A stretch of 64,000 bases of DNA. Origin: Leptospira biflexa serovar Patoc strain 'Patoc 1 (Paris)'. GTDB lineage: Bacteria; Spirochaetota; Leptospiria; Leptospirales; Leptospiraceae. Every line of letters begins with the position of its first letter. The first letter of the stretch is position 1. The notes below the pieces were generated by a model, which searched no databases, was not told the DNA's origin, and saw only the letters and a program-made list of their open reading frames with translations. The position numbers and the translations under genes were made by a program. This document shows positions 1 through 8,679 of the stretch, piece after piece. The stretch spans positions 3,535,678 through 3,599,677 of the forward strand of contig NC_010602.1 in NCBI RefSeq assembly GCF_000017685.1, given 5' to 3'.

Positions 1-340
1 TGAATGAAAAATCAAGAGCCATCGCCGCTAAAATTGAGGAAGGCACACTTGCTAACAGTTGTATGACGCTCTCTGTTTCAATTGGATAAGGATGACCATA
101 TACATAATTATCTAAAGCTAGACCTAAATCAAAATTGGGAATGGGATTGTCTTTCAAGAAGACTTCTTGCAAACTGCGAAAACTATGGTATTGTTCTGGA
201 GAAATTCCCCTGAGTGTGGGAGTGTTCACTCCTGGACCACAATTCACTCCTTGTATGGAAACTGCAGTTAAGGCAAAACATTTGAGAGAAAATTTTAAGA
301 AACGATTTCGTGAAAGTAGGAATGGTGTATACGGCTCCAA
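1..340 (-). CDS. Partial lipoprotein-like protein, runs off the left edge
   Basis: Reading the minus strand from a TTG at 340, preceded by an AAGGA ribosome site about 7 nt upstream, gives an open frame of 113 codons with no stop before the window edge. It begins with a hydrophobic stretch (LKFSLKCFALTAVSIQ) followed by VNCGPG, so it looks like a secreted or lipid-anchored precursor. Downstream, a segment including ISPEQYHSFRSLQEVFL and FDLGLALDNYV recalls gluconate 2-dehydrogenase subunit 3-like proteins, which partner GMC or flavin oxidoreductases; this is only a pattern resemblance. It is divergent from the amidase gene at 372. The product beyond position 1 is not visible. Confidence 0.5.
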   Translation of the reverse strand, partial: MEPYTPFLLSRNRFLKFSLKCFALTAVSIQGVNCGPGVNTPTLRGISPEQYHSFRSLQEVFLKDNPIPNFDLGLALDNYVYGHPYPIETESVIQLLASVPSSILAAMALDFSF

Positions 341-371
341 GTCTCATTTCCTTCGATTAGATTTGAGCCCA

Positions 372-1706
372 TTGTGTCAGAATCTTGTAATAATATCACT
401 CATTTTCCTTATTTTCACAGGATGTAGTAGTTTTTTTCGAAGAACACCAAACTTCACAACCATCCAAATTCCCAATTTGATACCATTTTCCCAAGTGGAA
501 GGGTTAAAAGGGGACCAGTGGCAAAAACTATCGAAACAAAGAGACCAAAAGTTGGTCACTGCCATCATCCTTCACAATGCAGGCAAACGTAAGTTTACTG
601 ATTTCCTTCGACTCTCCATACAAAACCAATTTCTCTTCCATCTCTATGTGGATGCAAATGGAACGATCTTCGGTGATCCCAAGTTTTTAACACAGGAATG
701 GACGGCGGCCCCAGGGATTGATACCGAAGCGATTCATATAGTGTATGAAGGAACCCAAGAAACTCTCTACAACAACTACAAACAAAAAGAAGTTTTAGAA
801 AAAACCATTTTATACTTGGCTGAGGAATTGTACATTCCCAAAACCAATTATGACATCATCTCTAAAAAAGGAATTTTCACACATAACCAAGCAAAACGAA
901 GGTTTGGTGGTTTTGTAGATTTTTCGCCTTGTGGCAGTGAGCTTGCACTCAATCAAATTCTAACTAACATTGGTGGAAAATTTTATGAAGAAGACGATTG
1001 GAAAGATCGTTTTGTCACAGGTTGGGTCTTAAAGAAAGAAAACAAAGATTTATTAAAAGATTCATTTCATCCCACAAATGGTCGTGGCATCACGAAAGCA
1101 GAAAAAGTGATCTTTCAACATTTAGAAAAAACAGAAAAAGGATTCACACCGGAAGAGTATCGAGTGAAGTACACCTTCCGAGGAAAAATCAAACCAAGTT
1201 GTGTGGTCCTCCATTATACAGCGATTCCTGATTACTTTCGATCCCTTCGTACATTAGAAGCAAGAAACCTCACAGCTTCAATCATGATTGATACCAATGG
1301 TAAGGCTTACCAACTCGTAGATGTGATCGAAGACAGAGCCGCCGCCGCAACTGGAACCAATGACAATTGTATTCAAATCGAAATTGTTGCCAAAGACACT
1401 GAAGAATTGTTGAAACAACCAGAACAAATCCAAAAGGTAAAAGACCTTGTGATTGAACTCACAACCAAATACAAAATCCCTTTGTCCAATGAAAAGTTGG
1501 AAGATTTAAATGGAGTCTTTAGCCATACCCAAGCCAAAAAAAAATGGGGTGGTTCCATCTTTCTCAATGCAAAAGATTTTGATCCAGGGGAAGAATATAT
1601 GGAACTCATTTTAAATTCGATTGGTGGAAAATACTTTCCAGAACCAGAATGGAAAAATCGAAGTTCTATGGACTGGGCCATTTTATACCGCAATTTTCAA
1701 CCGTAA
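372..1706 (+). CDS. Lipoprotein with two N-acetylmuramoyl-L-alanine amidase (Amidase_2/PGRP-like) domains
   Basis: Predicted envelope lipoprotein of 444 aa that would cleave the amide bond between muramic acid and L-Ala in peptidoglycan. I chose the TTG at 372 because it gives a compact signal (MCQNLVIISLIFLIFTGC) with Cys18. The longer frame back to 135 is antisense to the divergent gene. Two homologous domains are visible. Domain 1 has the zinc-site pattern His68, His171, Cys187; domain 2 has His281, His385, Asp404. Each also carries a repeated (T/S)-x-GGK-(F/Y) segment near its end. The ribosome site is weak, so the start is uncertain. It is followed 13 bp later by the M1 peptidase lipoprotein, probably in the same transcript. 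Confidence 0.75.
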   Translation: MCQNLVIISLIFLIFTGCSSFFRRTPNFTTIQIPNLIPFSQVEGLKGDQWQKLSKQRDQKLVTAIILHNAGKRKFTDFLRLSIQNQFLFHLYVDANGTIFGDPKFLTQEWTAAPGIDTEAIHIVYEGTQETLYNNYKQKEVLEKTILYLAEELYIPKTNYDIISKKGIFTHNQAKRRFGGFVDFSPCGSELALNQILTNIGGKFYEEDDWKDRFVTGWVLKKENKDLLKDSFHPTNGRGITKAEKVIFQHLEKTEKGFTPEEYRVKYTFRGKIKPSCVVLHYTAIPDYFRSLRTLEARNLTASIMIDTNGKAYQLVDVIEDRAAAATGTNDNCIQIEIVAKDTEELLKQPEQIQKVKDLVIELTTKYKIPLSNEKLEDLNGVFSHTQAKKKWGGSIFLNAKDFDPGEEYMELILNSIGGKYFPEPEWKNRSSMDWAILYRNFQP

Positions 1707-1719
1707 TTAGGGAGATACT

Positions 1720-4362
1720 ATGAAACAAACACTTGCCATTCTCATCATTGGATTTTTATTAATTTTCCAACACTGTCGTTTGACAAAACCCAATTATCAC
1801 CTAACGTTACAAGAAGCCGAATATCGCTATGAAACAATTGAAAACATTAAGTACAATTTAGACATTCAATTATCAACTAAGGATAGTTTTACGGGAAAAG
1901 TGGACATTCAATTTGTTGGGAAAAGAATCCGCGACTTACGATTGGATTATTTCCAAGGTGAAATCAAATCGATTGTCTTCAATGATGAACCACTGACCCA
2001 ATTTGAATATAAAAACGGACAAGTGCAGTTGCCTTCAGATCGAATGATGATTGGAAACAATTCGCTTTCCATTAGATTCGAAACTCCTTTTGCCAAAACG
2101 GGGAATGGCCTACACAAATTTTTGGACCCCGATGACAAAGAAACCTATATCTACTCCCAATTTGAAGCCTTTCACGCGAACAAAATGTTTCCTTGTTTTG
2201 ACCAACCCGATTTAAAAGCGACGTTCCAACTGAGTGTAACGGCTCCTAAAAACTGGAAGGTGATCTCTACCACTCTTCCAACTTCAGAAACAAAAACTGA
2301 AAATCCAGAGGAAGTGTTACACCAATTCCCTGAATCTAAAAAAATCTCTACGTATGTGTTTTCCTTACACGCAGGACCCTACCAAGTTTGGGAAGACAGT
2401 TACGAATCCATCCCACTTCGATTGTTTGTTCGAAAATCATTAGCAAAGTACATTGATCCCAAAGATTGGTTTTTGTTTACTAAAGATGGATTTGCGTTTT
2501 TTAATTCCTATTTTGGAATCCCATATCCGTTCCAAAAATATGATCAAATCATTGTACCTGAATTTAATTTTGGAGCGATGGAAAATGTAGCGGCCGTTAC
2601 ATTCTCAGAACGATTTGTTTCTCGCTCACCGATGACACGAAACCAAAGAGAAAACCTTTCGGATGTGATTTTACACGAAATGGCTCATATGTGGTTTGGA
2701 AACTTAGTCACAATGAAGTGGTGGAATGGTCTATGGTTAAACGAAAGTTTTGCAACCTATATGGCAAGTTTGGCCCAAGCTAAAAATTCAGAGTTCCAAG
2801 AAACCTGGATTAGTTTTTTTGAAAAAATGAAACAGTGGGCTTATGAAGAAGATAGTTTCAGCACAAACCATCCAGTTGAAGCAAAGGTAAATGATACAGA
2901 AGAAGCGTTCACCCAGTTTGATGGGATCACATATGGTAAAGGTGCTTCTGTCTTAAAACAATTGGTATTTTTTATCGGAGAGGAAAGTTTCCAAAAAGGA
3001 GTTCAAAATTATTTAAGAAAGTATTCCTACTCCAATTCCACCCTGGTAGACTTTTTAAAGGAACTGGAATTTGCCAGTGGTTTCTCTATGAAAAAATGGT
3101 CGAAAGATTGGTTAGAAACCAAAGGAACCAATCAAATTGAACTCACAACGATTTGTGCAGACAACCATCTCTATGGAAAAATTGTCCAATCCGCTCCTGG
3201 CCCTGAAAACAAACTCCGAGATCACAAAACTGTCCTTGGTCTTTACTTTTTTGATCGATCCAACAAACAAATATCATACGAAGAATTCCCTGTCGTATAT
3301 TCTGGCCGATCAAGCCAAGCGATCCTGCAAGTAAAATCATGTCCAGATTATGTATTCATCAATGCAGAAGATCATGACTTTGCCATTTGGAGTTGGACTT
3401 CTGTGAACAAAGACAATTTAGAATTTGTCTTAGAGTTTGATAATGATCCTATGCGAAAACTCATTTTATGGACAGACTATTTTCGACAAGTTTCCTTAGC
3501 AAATCTCAGTTTTGATGAATTCAAAGAAACTGCCATTCGACTTTACCCAATGGAAACCGATACCAAAATCAAACGTTGGCTCTTATCAAGGCTCACATCA
3601 GATACTGGTTCTTCCTATTTCACAAGTCGATTTTGGTTTCCTGAATCCAAACGAAATAACCACTTAGACTCTTTACAAAATTTCATCTTATCTGAGTTAA
3701 CGAAAGCAAAGGCCGGAAGTGATGAACAAAAGTATCTGTTCCTTTCACTGATCGATTCAAGTTTTACCGAATCCAGTCAGAAAAGACTGTATGAAATTTT
3801 GGAGAATAAACTCAGTTTTCCAGGTTTGAAACTGGACCAAGACTTACGTTGGAATATGATCGTAAAGTTAAGTTCCCTTGCAATTGACCGAAACAAAATC
3901 CAAACAATGATCGATCGTGAAAAAAAATTAGATCCATCGAACCGTGGTGTGAATTCCAGTTTGGCGGCGGAAGCGGCAGAACCAAATCCCAAGATCAAAG
4001 ACAAATGGATCCAAATTTTACTCAATCCGAAAGCAAGTGATTACTCTTCTTCAACTTTACGAGTGGTTTCCTATTCTTTATTTCCAGAACACCAAAAAGG
4101 GATCCAACTCCAATTTTTAGATACATACTTTGCTGCTTTGGACAAGTTCCAACATACGGATGACGAAAACTATTTGGATGCGTTTGCAAAAAGTTTAGCT
4201 CCTGATTTTTGTACGGATGAAACATTATTGATTCTAAAAAAATTCACAAACAACCATCCAAAATTACCTGCATCCGTTAAAAAAACTTTGTGGAAACAAA
4301 TTGATTCGGAAAAGAGGTGTATCCAAATCAAAAATAAACACAAAGATTTAATTTTAGAATAA
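1720..4362 (+). CDS. M1 family aminopeptidase N-like metallopeptidase, lipoprotein
   Basis: Zinc aminopeptidase of the M1 (PepN/gluzincin) family, 880 aa, which removes N-terminal residues from peptides. The signal peptide ends at IFQHC with Cys19 as the probable lipidated residue, so the enzyme is placed in the envelope rather than the cytoplasm. The substrate-binding GAMEN motif is at residues 285-289. The zinc motif HEMAH is at 319-323, with the third ligand Glu in NESFATY at about 342. The C-terminal half is the helical domain typical of the family. Start ATG 1720 follows GGGAG. It lies directly downstream of the amidase lipoprotein and 11 bp before a TRL-like lipoprotein, so a small envelope operon is likely. 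Confidence 0.9.
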   Translation: MKQTLAILIIGFLLIFQHCRLTKPNYHLTLQEAEYRYETIENIKYNLDIQLSTKDSFTGKVDIQFVGKRIRDLRLDYFQGEIKSIVFNDEPLTQFEYKNGQVQLPSDRMMIGNNSLSIRFETPFAKTGNGLHKFLDPDDKETYIYSQFEAFHANKMFPCFDQPDLKATFQLSVTAPKNWKVISTTLPTSETKTENPEEVLHQFPESKKISTYVFSLHAGPYQVWEDSYESIPLRLFVRKSLAKYIDPKDWFLFTKDGFAFFNSYFGIPYPFQKYDQIIVPEFNFGAMENVAAVTFSERFVSRSPMTRNQRENLSDVILHEMAHMWFGNLVTMKWWNGLWLNESFATYMASLAQAKNSEFQETWISFFEKMKQWAYEEDSFSTNHPVEAKVNDTEEAFTQFDGITYGKGASVLKQLVFFIGEESFQKGVQNYLRKYSYSNSTLVDFLKELEFASGFSMKKWSKDWLETKGTNQIELTTICADNHLYGKIVQSAPGPENKLRDHKTVLGLYFFDRSNKQISYEEFPVVYSGRSSQAILQVKSCPDYVFINAEDHDFAIWSWTSVNKDNLEFVLEFDNDPMRKLILWTDYFRQVSLANLSFDEFKETAIRLYPMETDTKIKRWLLSRLTSDTGSSYFTSRFWFPESKRNNHLDSLQNFILSELTKAKAGSDEQKYLFLSLIDSSFTESSQKRLYEILENKLSFPGLKLDQDLRWNMIVKLSSLAIDRNKIQTMIDREKKLDPSNRGVNSSLAAEAAEPNPKIKDKWIQILLNPKASDYSSSTLRVVSYSLFPEHQKGIQLQFLDTYFAALDKFQHTDDENYLDAFAKSLAPDFCTDETLLILKKFTNNHPKLPASVKKTLWKQIDSEKRCIQIKNKHKDLILE

Positions 4363-4373
4363 AGGATCTAACT

Positions 4374-4697
4374 TTGGATCGAAAAAAATGTAATCTATTT
4401 TTGTTACTGATTTTTTTTCAACTAACATCGGTCAGCTGTGCAAACCCGGGTTTTGGTCCAAGAGGTTTGTTATTCACAAAAACAAAAATTGGTGTTTATG
4501 GGACAGGTGAACCTTCCAAAAGGCGAGTGACATCTTGTGTCCACTCCATCTTAGGATTGGTTTCCTTTGGGGATGCGTCCTTCGAATTTTTAAAATCAAG
4601 ATCTAAAATCCAGACTGTAACAGAAACCAATTGGACCACTCTGGCCATTCTTGGAATGTATGCAAATCTCTGCGTCGAAATCTCAGGTAACGAATGA
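4374..4697 (+). CDS. TRL-like family small lipoprotein
   Basis: Small secreted protein of 107 aa. TTG start at 4374 behind AAAGGA. The signal peptide ends at SVSC, then ANPGFGPRGLLFTKTKIG. The pattern G-LL-(F/Y), SC-x4-LGL, (F/L)GDAS and a C-terminal YANLCVE matches the TRL-like family, first noted near tRNA-Leu loci in gut bacteria and of unknown function. The Cys residues around SC and LC are shared with the other copies in this window (4694, 29519, 30203). Its last four bases overlap the next TRL copy, so the two are tandem. Confidence 0.75.
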   Translation: MDRKKCNLFLLLIFFQLTSVSCANPGFGPRGLLFTKTKIGVYGTGEPSKRRVTSCVHSILGLVSFGDASFEFLKSRSKIQTVTETNWTTLAILGMYANLCVEISGNE

Positions 4698-5039
4698 AAC
4701 ATTCATTACTACGTTATATCAATTACATCATCATTGGAATGTGTTTGTCATCGATCCATTCCTGTGCCAATCTCGGACAACCCCAAGGCCTTGGTCCTAC
4801 TGGTATTTTATATGCTTCCTATACTCTTGCCTTATCGGAAAGACCTCTCCCCCAAACAAACGTTAAAACAAGGAAAGTCCTGTCTCAAACGTATGGGAAT
4901 ATTGTATGTTACGGGAGATGCAAGTATCGAATCAGCTACAAAAAATGCTAGCATCCGAGAAGTATTCCGAATTGAAAAAGAGGCAACGAATTACCTCTCT
5001 CTTTATTCGACACTATGCACTGTAGTTTGGGGGATTTAG
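4694..5039 (+). pseudogene. TRL-like lipoprotein gene broken by a frameshift
   Basis: ATG 4694 opens a lipoprotein (signal to SIHSC, then GLGPTGILYASYTLALSERPL) in one frame. The rest of the TRL family pattern (KSCLKRMGILYVTGDASIE, NYLSLYSTLCTVVWGI) continues in the frame one base further on and stops at 5039. Joining them restores a full-length TRL-like protein that aligns with the copies at 4374 and 30203. The shift lies between about 4815 and 4880; candidates are the C5 run at 4849-4853 and the A4 run at 4865-4868. It may be a real inactivating indel, a phase-variable tract or a sequencing error. The end overlaps the stop of the convergent GDPD gene by 4 bp. Confidence 0.7.
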
Positions 5040-5995
5040 TTTTTATTGCGAACTGTTCGATCTAACATGTCTGGATAATCAGAAATAATTCCATCCACAC
5101 CACAAGATACCAATCGATTCATTTCTTTTTCAGTATTCACTGTCCATGGAATCACCATCATACCTTTCTCATGCGAATGTTTCACAAATTTTGGAGTCAC
5201 ATATAAGAAATAAGGTGATATGATATCTGCTTGTTTCTCTTTTGCAAGACCGAGGATAGTATCGCGATAACCATTCCCAAATCCAATCGTCATTAAAAAA
5301 CCCTGGAAATAGGTTGGAACAAAGAGGGCACTTGTTTTGATTTTTGGATTTTTTTGTTTTGAAACCGCAAGGGTGCGTAAATCAAACGATTGAATCGTAG
5401 AACGATTCACTACTTTGTAGGTTTCAATGATTTGGATCAGTTTTTCTGTATGTTCTTTGACCAAACTATCTGGAGCCGATCCGTCATCAGGGAATTTTGT
5501 TTCGATATTGAATTCATATACTTCTTTGGATTTTTTCTCATGTTTTAATACCAATTCGAAAAATTCCTCCAAAGACAATAGTTTTGTGTCAGGAACTGGA
5601 ATTTGTTTTGGAAAATTTGGATTTTGTTTTGATCCACAGTCTAACTTTTGTAATTCGGCAAGCGTTAATTCATACAATGATTTTTTTTGAATTTGTGATC
5701 CGTCTGCATTTTGGCAGATGACTGGGTTTGTATCGGAATCATGGTGGATGACCACTCGTTTGTCTTTTGTTAAAACAGTATCAAGTTCTAATGTGACCAT
5801 TTTGTATTTGATTGCTTCTTCAAAAGCTGGCCATGTATTTTCTGGTTTTAGTCCACGTGCACCACGATGTCCTTGTAAGTCGATATCCTTACGCAATCGA
5901 TTGGGTGTTTCTACCGTAGCACAATTCACAACAAACAAAGAAATCAAACCTACAACCAAGTAGAGTTTATAAAATGGGCGAATCAAATTCATCAA
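5036..5995 (-). CDS. Glycerophosphodiester phosphodiesterase family lipoprotein
   Basis: GDPD-family protein of 319 aa, which hydrolyses glycerophosphodiesters from phospholipid turnover to glycerol-3-phosphate and an alcohol. It has the catalytic HRGARGLKPENT motif from His43, the metal-binding E-L-D (TLELDTVLT), HHDSDTNP, and the C-terminal VIPWTVNTEKEMNRLVSCGVDGIISDYPD typical of the TIM-barrel end. The signal peptide ends at FVVNC (Cys25), so it is probably a lipid-anchored envelope enzyme. It is convergent with the TRL pair, overlapping by 4 bp. Confidence 0.88.
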   Translation of the reverse strand: MMNLIRPFYKLYLVVGLISLFVVNCATVETPNRLRKDIDLQGHRGARGLKPENTWPAFEEAIKYKMVTLELDTVLTKDKRVVIHHDSDTNPVICQNADGSQIQKKSLYELTLAELQKLDCGSKQNPNFPKQIPVPDTKLLSLEEFFELVLKHEKKSKEVYEFNIETKFPDDGSAPDSLVKEHTEKLIQIIETYKVVNRSTIQSFDLRTLAVSKQKNPKIKTSALFVPTYFQGFLMTIGFGNGYRDTILGLAKEKQADIISPYFLYVTPKFVKHSHEKGMMVIPWTVNTEKEMNRLVSCGVDGIISDYPDMLDRTVRNKN

Positions 5996-6151
5996 AGGTT
6001 ACCTGCTTTGGCAAAATTCCATCGAAGGATTTTATTGCATCAAGTAAGAAAAAAGTTTCGATTTTGGAAAAAAAAGAAAAGAGCGGATTGGAGAAGGGTT
6101 CTTTGTTTCGTTTCTTTTTGAACTCTTTTACCAGTCTTAAAAAGGAAAAGA

Positions 6152-6320
6152 ATGGAAAAAACGAGCACACCACCTACGGTAACATCGGTGGTGGCTCCAG
6201 AAAGGAAATTTAGCGTAATTCCAGCTTAATGCAGATTTCCCAATCGAAGTCAATCGAATCCATGCGAATCTTATTCATCCAAACCGTTGGAAACGTTTTT
6301 GGGGCCTTTTCAGAACGTAA
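6152..6320 (+). other. Possible small gene with a frameshift in the 5996-6353 gap
   Basis: The 358-bp stretch between the GDPD gene and the XRE regulator has no long gene. ATG 6152 follows a good AAAGGAAAAG ribosome site and codes for 25 residues (MEKTSTPPTVTSVVAPERKF...) to TAA at 6227. The frame one base further on is open from about 6220 and codes for a plausible sequence (LNADFPIEVNRIHANLIHP...) to TAA 6320. A single-base indel near 6220 could have split one small gene of about 55 aa. No family is recognised. It could equally be a leader peptide plus chance. Confidence 0.25.
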
Positions 6321-6353
6321 ATAACGGTTTTTTTCAATTTTTTTTAGGAACTC

Positions 6354-6842
6354 ATGGAAAAAGTAAATCATTTCAGAAATTACAGAGAAAGAAAGAACCT
6401 CACACGCATTCAATTATCAGAAAAATTGAATATACCTCGCTCAGCCATTGAGTTATTGGAATCGGAAGAATGGCTCCGGTCGAAATTTGATTATGTCGTT
6501 TTGGTCGCAAAAGAACTGGGGCTGTCTCTTATCGATCTCATTCGGAATGAATTTGATTATGATTTGGAACGCGAATTTTTTAACGAAGAGGAATTTGAGG
6601 AAATCGTCGCTCGTTACGCCAATGCAAGAGTCACATTGATTCTATCTGAATTAAAATTATTCTGTCGCAATGCCAAAGTGCGTTTGGATGACTTTGATGT
6701 GACCGAACTTTCGTTCTCTATGGGAAGTTTGCATAAACTGATCACATTGAATCAAAAATTGGAACGAGGTGAAATCAGCACAAAGGATGCGCTTGTCGAA
6801 TTTCCACCAAAATGGGGAAAGTTTAGCAACCGAAGTAACTGA
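6354..6842 (+). CDS. XRE-family helix-turn-helix transcriptional regulator
   Basis: Protein of 162 aa whose first ~65 residues form a Cro/CI-type helix-turn-helix: FRNYRERKNLTRIQLSEKLNIPRSAIELLESEEW, with the usual R-x-LSEKL-x-IP-x-SAIE-x-LE spacing. The remainder is an acidic alpha-helical region with no recognised ligand domain. Start ATG 6354 sits behind TAGGAACTC. It stands alone between a gap and the convergent fliG. The target is unknown; fliG and the flagellar system are not implied by position alone. Confidence 0.75.
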   Translation: MEKVNHFRNYRERKNLTRIQLSEKLNIPRSAIELLESEEWLRSKFDYVVLVAKELGLSLIDLIRNEFDYDLEREFFNEEEFEEIVARYANARVTLILSELKLFCRNAKVRLDDFDVTELSFSMGSLHKLITLNQKLERGEISTKDALVEFPPKWGKFSNRSN

Positions 6843-6847
6843 AAACC

Positions 6848-6869
6848 ACTTGTGGCCTACACCACAAGT
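6848..6869. terminator. Hairpin between convergent regulator and fliG genes
   Basis: ACTTGTGG at 6848-6855 pairs perfectly with CCACAAGT at 6862-6869 around a 6-nt loop. It overlaps the fliG stop codon. On the minus strand it is followed by GGTTTTC, a poor T tract; on the plus strand there is none. It is a plausible weak terminator for fliG. Confidence 0.35.
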
Positions 6870-7870
6870 TCGTCTTCTCCCGCACGAGCCACAACGATCT
6901 CGCCTGCTTCTTCCAGTTTACGGATGATGTTTACAATTTTTTGCTGCGCATCTTCCACGTCTTTCAAACGAACAGGACCCATAAAGTCCATATCCTCACG
7001 GAGTAAATTTGCCGCACGTTTGGACATGTTTTTAAAGATTTTATCCTGAACTTCAGAATCCACTGATTTTAATGCTTTGGCTAAATCGGTGTTGTCCACT
7101 TCGCGCATTACCTTTTGGATCGCACGGTCGTCGAGGAGAACGATATCTTCGAATACGAACATCCGTTTTTTGATCTCTTCGGCAAGTTCCGGGTCTTCTT
7201 CTTCCAGAGCTTCGATGATGGTCTTCTCCGTTCCCCGGTAGACCAAGTTCAAAATCTCCACCACAGAATCGATACCACCCGCAGAAGTATAATCTTCAGA
7301 AGCAAGAGTCGAAAGTTTACGCTCTAACACGCGTTCCACTTCACGGAGTACGCCTGGTGACACACGGTCCATGGTTGCAATTCGTTTGGCAACTTCCGCC
7401 TGAATTTGATGCGGTAAGTTTGATAAGATATTGGATGCTTTTTGTGGATCCAAATAGGATAAAATAAGAGCGATGGTCTGCGGGTGTTCCCCCTGGATGA
7501 AGTTGAGGAGGTGGGCCGGGTCTGTTCTACGAATGAAGTCGAATGGCCGTACTTGCAGTGACGAAGTGAGCCGGTTGATGATATCGATAGCTTTCTGGTT
7601 CCCGAGAGCCTTTTCAAGTAGTCCCCGAGCAAAGTCAATACCACCATTGGTGATGAATTCCTGAGCCATCATGAGTTCATTGAACTCAACGAGCACTTTT
7701 TCTTTGTCCTCTGGCGTGATTTTATCTAAACGAGCAATCTCGAACGTGATTTGTTCGATCTCGTCTTCTCGGAGGTGTTTGAAGATTTCGGATGCCGTAT
7801 CGTTTCCAACCGCTACCAAAAAGATGGCGGCCTTTTGTCTTCCTGTGAGCGATGGCTTCTTATTGATCAT
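6857..7870 (-). CDS. fliG: Flagellar motor switch protein FliG
   Basis: FliG, 337 aa, the rotor protein of the C ring that interacts with the stator MotA to generate torque and switch rotation; in Leptospira the flagella are periplasmic. The FliG N domain (LTGRQKAAIFLVAVGND), the EHPQTIALILSYL segment of the middle domain and the C-terminal torque helix region (FVFEDIVLLDDRAIQKVMREVD) with its conserved charged residues are all present. Length is normal for the family. It appears monocistronic here, with a 165-bp divergent spacer before the TetR gene. Spirochaetes often carry more than one fliG paralogue; I cannot tell which this is. Confidence 0.95.
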   Translation of the reverse strand: MINKKPSLTGRQKAAIFLVAVGNDTASEIFKHLREDEIEQITFEIARLDKITPEDKEKVLVEFNELMMAQEFITNGGIDFARGLLEKALGNQKAIDIINRLTSSLQVRPFDFIRRTDPAHLLNFIQGEHPQTIALILSYLDPQKASNILSNLPHQIQAEVAKRIATMDRVSPGVLREVERVLERKLSTLASEDYTSAGGIDSVVEILNLVYRGTEKTIIEALEEEDPELAEEIKKRMFVFEDIVLLDDRAIQKVMREVDNTDLAKALKSVDSEVQDKIFKNMSKRAANLLREDMDFMGPVRLKDVEDAQQKIVNIIRKLEEAGEIVVARAGEDELVV

Positions 7871-8000
7871 ACTTCGTCCCGAAATCCGTACTATTAAGTT
7901 TATCGGCGAAGTCGGAAAAAAACAATGAGATTTATTCTCTAGGAAAATCGGATGAATCCATCCCTTTTGTTTGGAAAGGGAGAGTTTATAGATTTTTATG

Positions 8001-8016
8001 TTGACCGGTCTATTAT
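8001..8016 (+). promoter_or_regulatory. Probable TetR operator overlapping a -10 element
   Basis: TTGACCGGTCTATTAT contains the palindrome GACCGGTC (8003-8010) inside a near-palindromic TTGACCGGTCTA, which resembles operators bound by TetR-family regulators of the NemR/AcuR type (TAGACCGGTCTA). A TATTAT -10-like hexamer follows at 8011. It lies 20 nt before the likely GTG start of the TetR gene, which fits autoregulation. Confidence 0.5.
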
Positions 8017-8035
8017 TAATTCAGCCAATGGGTTT

Positions 8036-8611
8036 GTGGGCAAAAAAGGATTCGATACCAAACAAAAGATGATCGAGGTGATGGCCTCTCTTTTGGAAGA
8101 AGAAGGATATGAAAGGGCAGGTCTCTCCGAACTCGGGAAAGAAACGGGGACACCGAAAGGTTCTCTCTACTTTCACTTTCCAGGAGGAAAGGATGAACTG
8201 ACAAGCCTTGCCATTCTGTACTCGGGAAAACAATTGAATGATTTTTTTCTCAGTGTATTTGGGAATTGTGATTCACCACAACAGGCCATTAAACAAGTGT
8301 TCCATGCTCTAGAGGAAAGAATTGTGACAAGTAATTTCCAAAAAGGTTGCCCCATCGCCACAACTGCCATGGAGACCGCTGGTAAAACGACTATTGTTTC
8401 GGATGCATGTAAAGACGTGTATGCCCTATGGATCAAAACCTTTGAAACCTATTTGGTGGGAAGCGGTTACACATCACGCCTTGCCAAAACTTTATCCCTT
8501 TCGATTTTCGCTTTATGGGAAGGATCTTTATTACTTTCCAAATTACAAAAATCGGCCGAGCCATTGCGGATGGCAGAAAAAACCGCTGAGAGTTTGTTAA
8601 AACAAACTTAA
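8036..8611 (+). CDS. TetR-family transcriptional regulator (LmrA/YxaF type)
   Basis: DNA-binding repressor of about 191 aa. The N-terminal TetR helix-turn-helix is clear: TKQKMIEVMASLLEEEGYERAGLSELGKETGTPKGSLYFHFPGGKDEL. The C-terminal part (FQKGCPIATTAMET) matches the LmrA/YxaF-like ligand domain, including the conserved GCP. I prefer GTG 8036, which begins just before helix 1. The in-frame ATG at 7952 would put the operator-like palindrome inside the coding region. The following metallo-beta-lactamase-fold hydrolase, 68 bp downstream, is the likely co-transcribed target. Confidence 0.85.
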   Translation: MGKKGFDTKQKMIEVMASLLEEEGYERAGLSELGKETGTPKGSLYFHFPGGKDELTSLAILYSGKQLNDFFLSVFGNCDSPQQAIKQVFHALEERIVTSNFQKGCPIATTAMETAGKTTIVSDACKDVYALWIKTFETYLVGSGYTSRLAKTLSLSIFALWEGSLLLSKLQKSAEPLRMAEKTAESLLKQT

Positions 8612-8679
8612 ATGGAAAAACAAAACGATTTTTGATGATCACTCTCTCGCACTAAAAATTTAAAAAAGGACCCTCACAC

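Noticed and set aside
255..371. Upstream ATG (255) as the amidase start
   Set aside because: It would place 39 charged residues ahead of the lipoprotein signal, lacks a ribosome site, and overlaps the divergent minus-strand gene.
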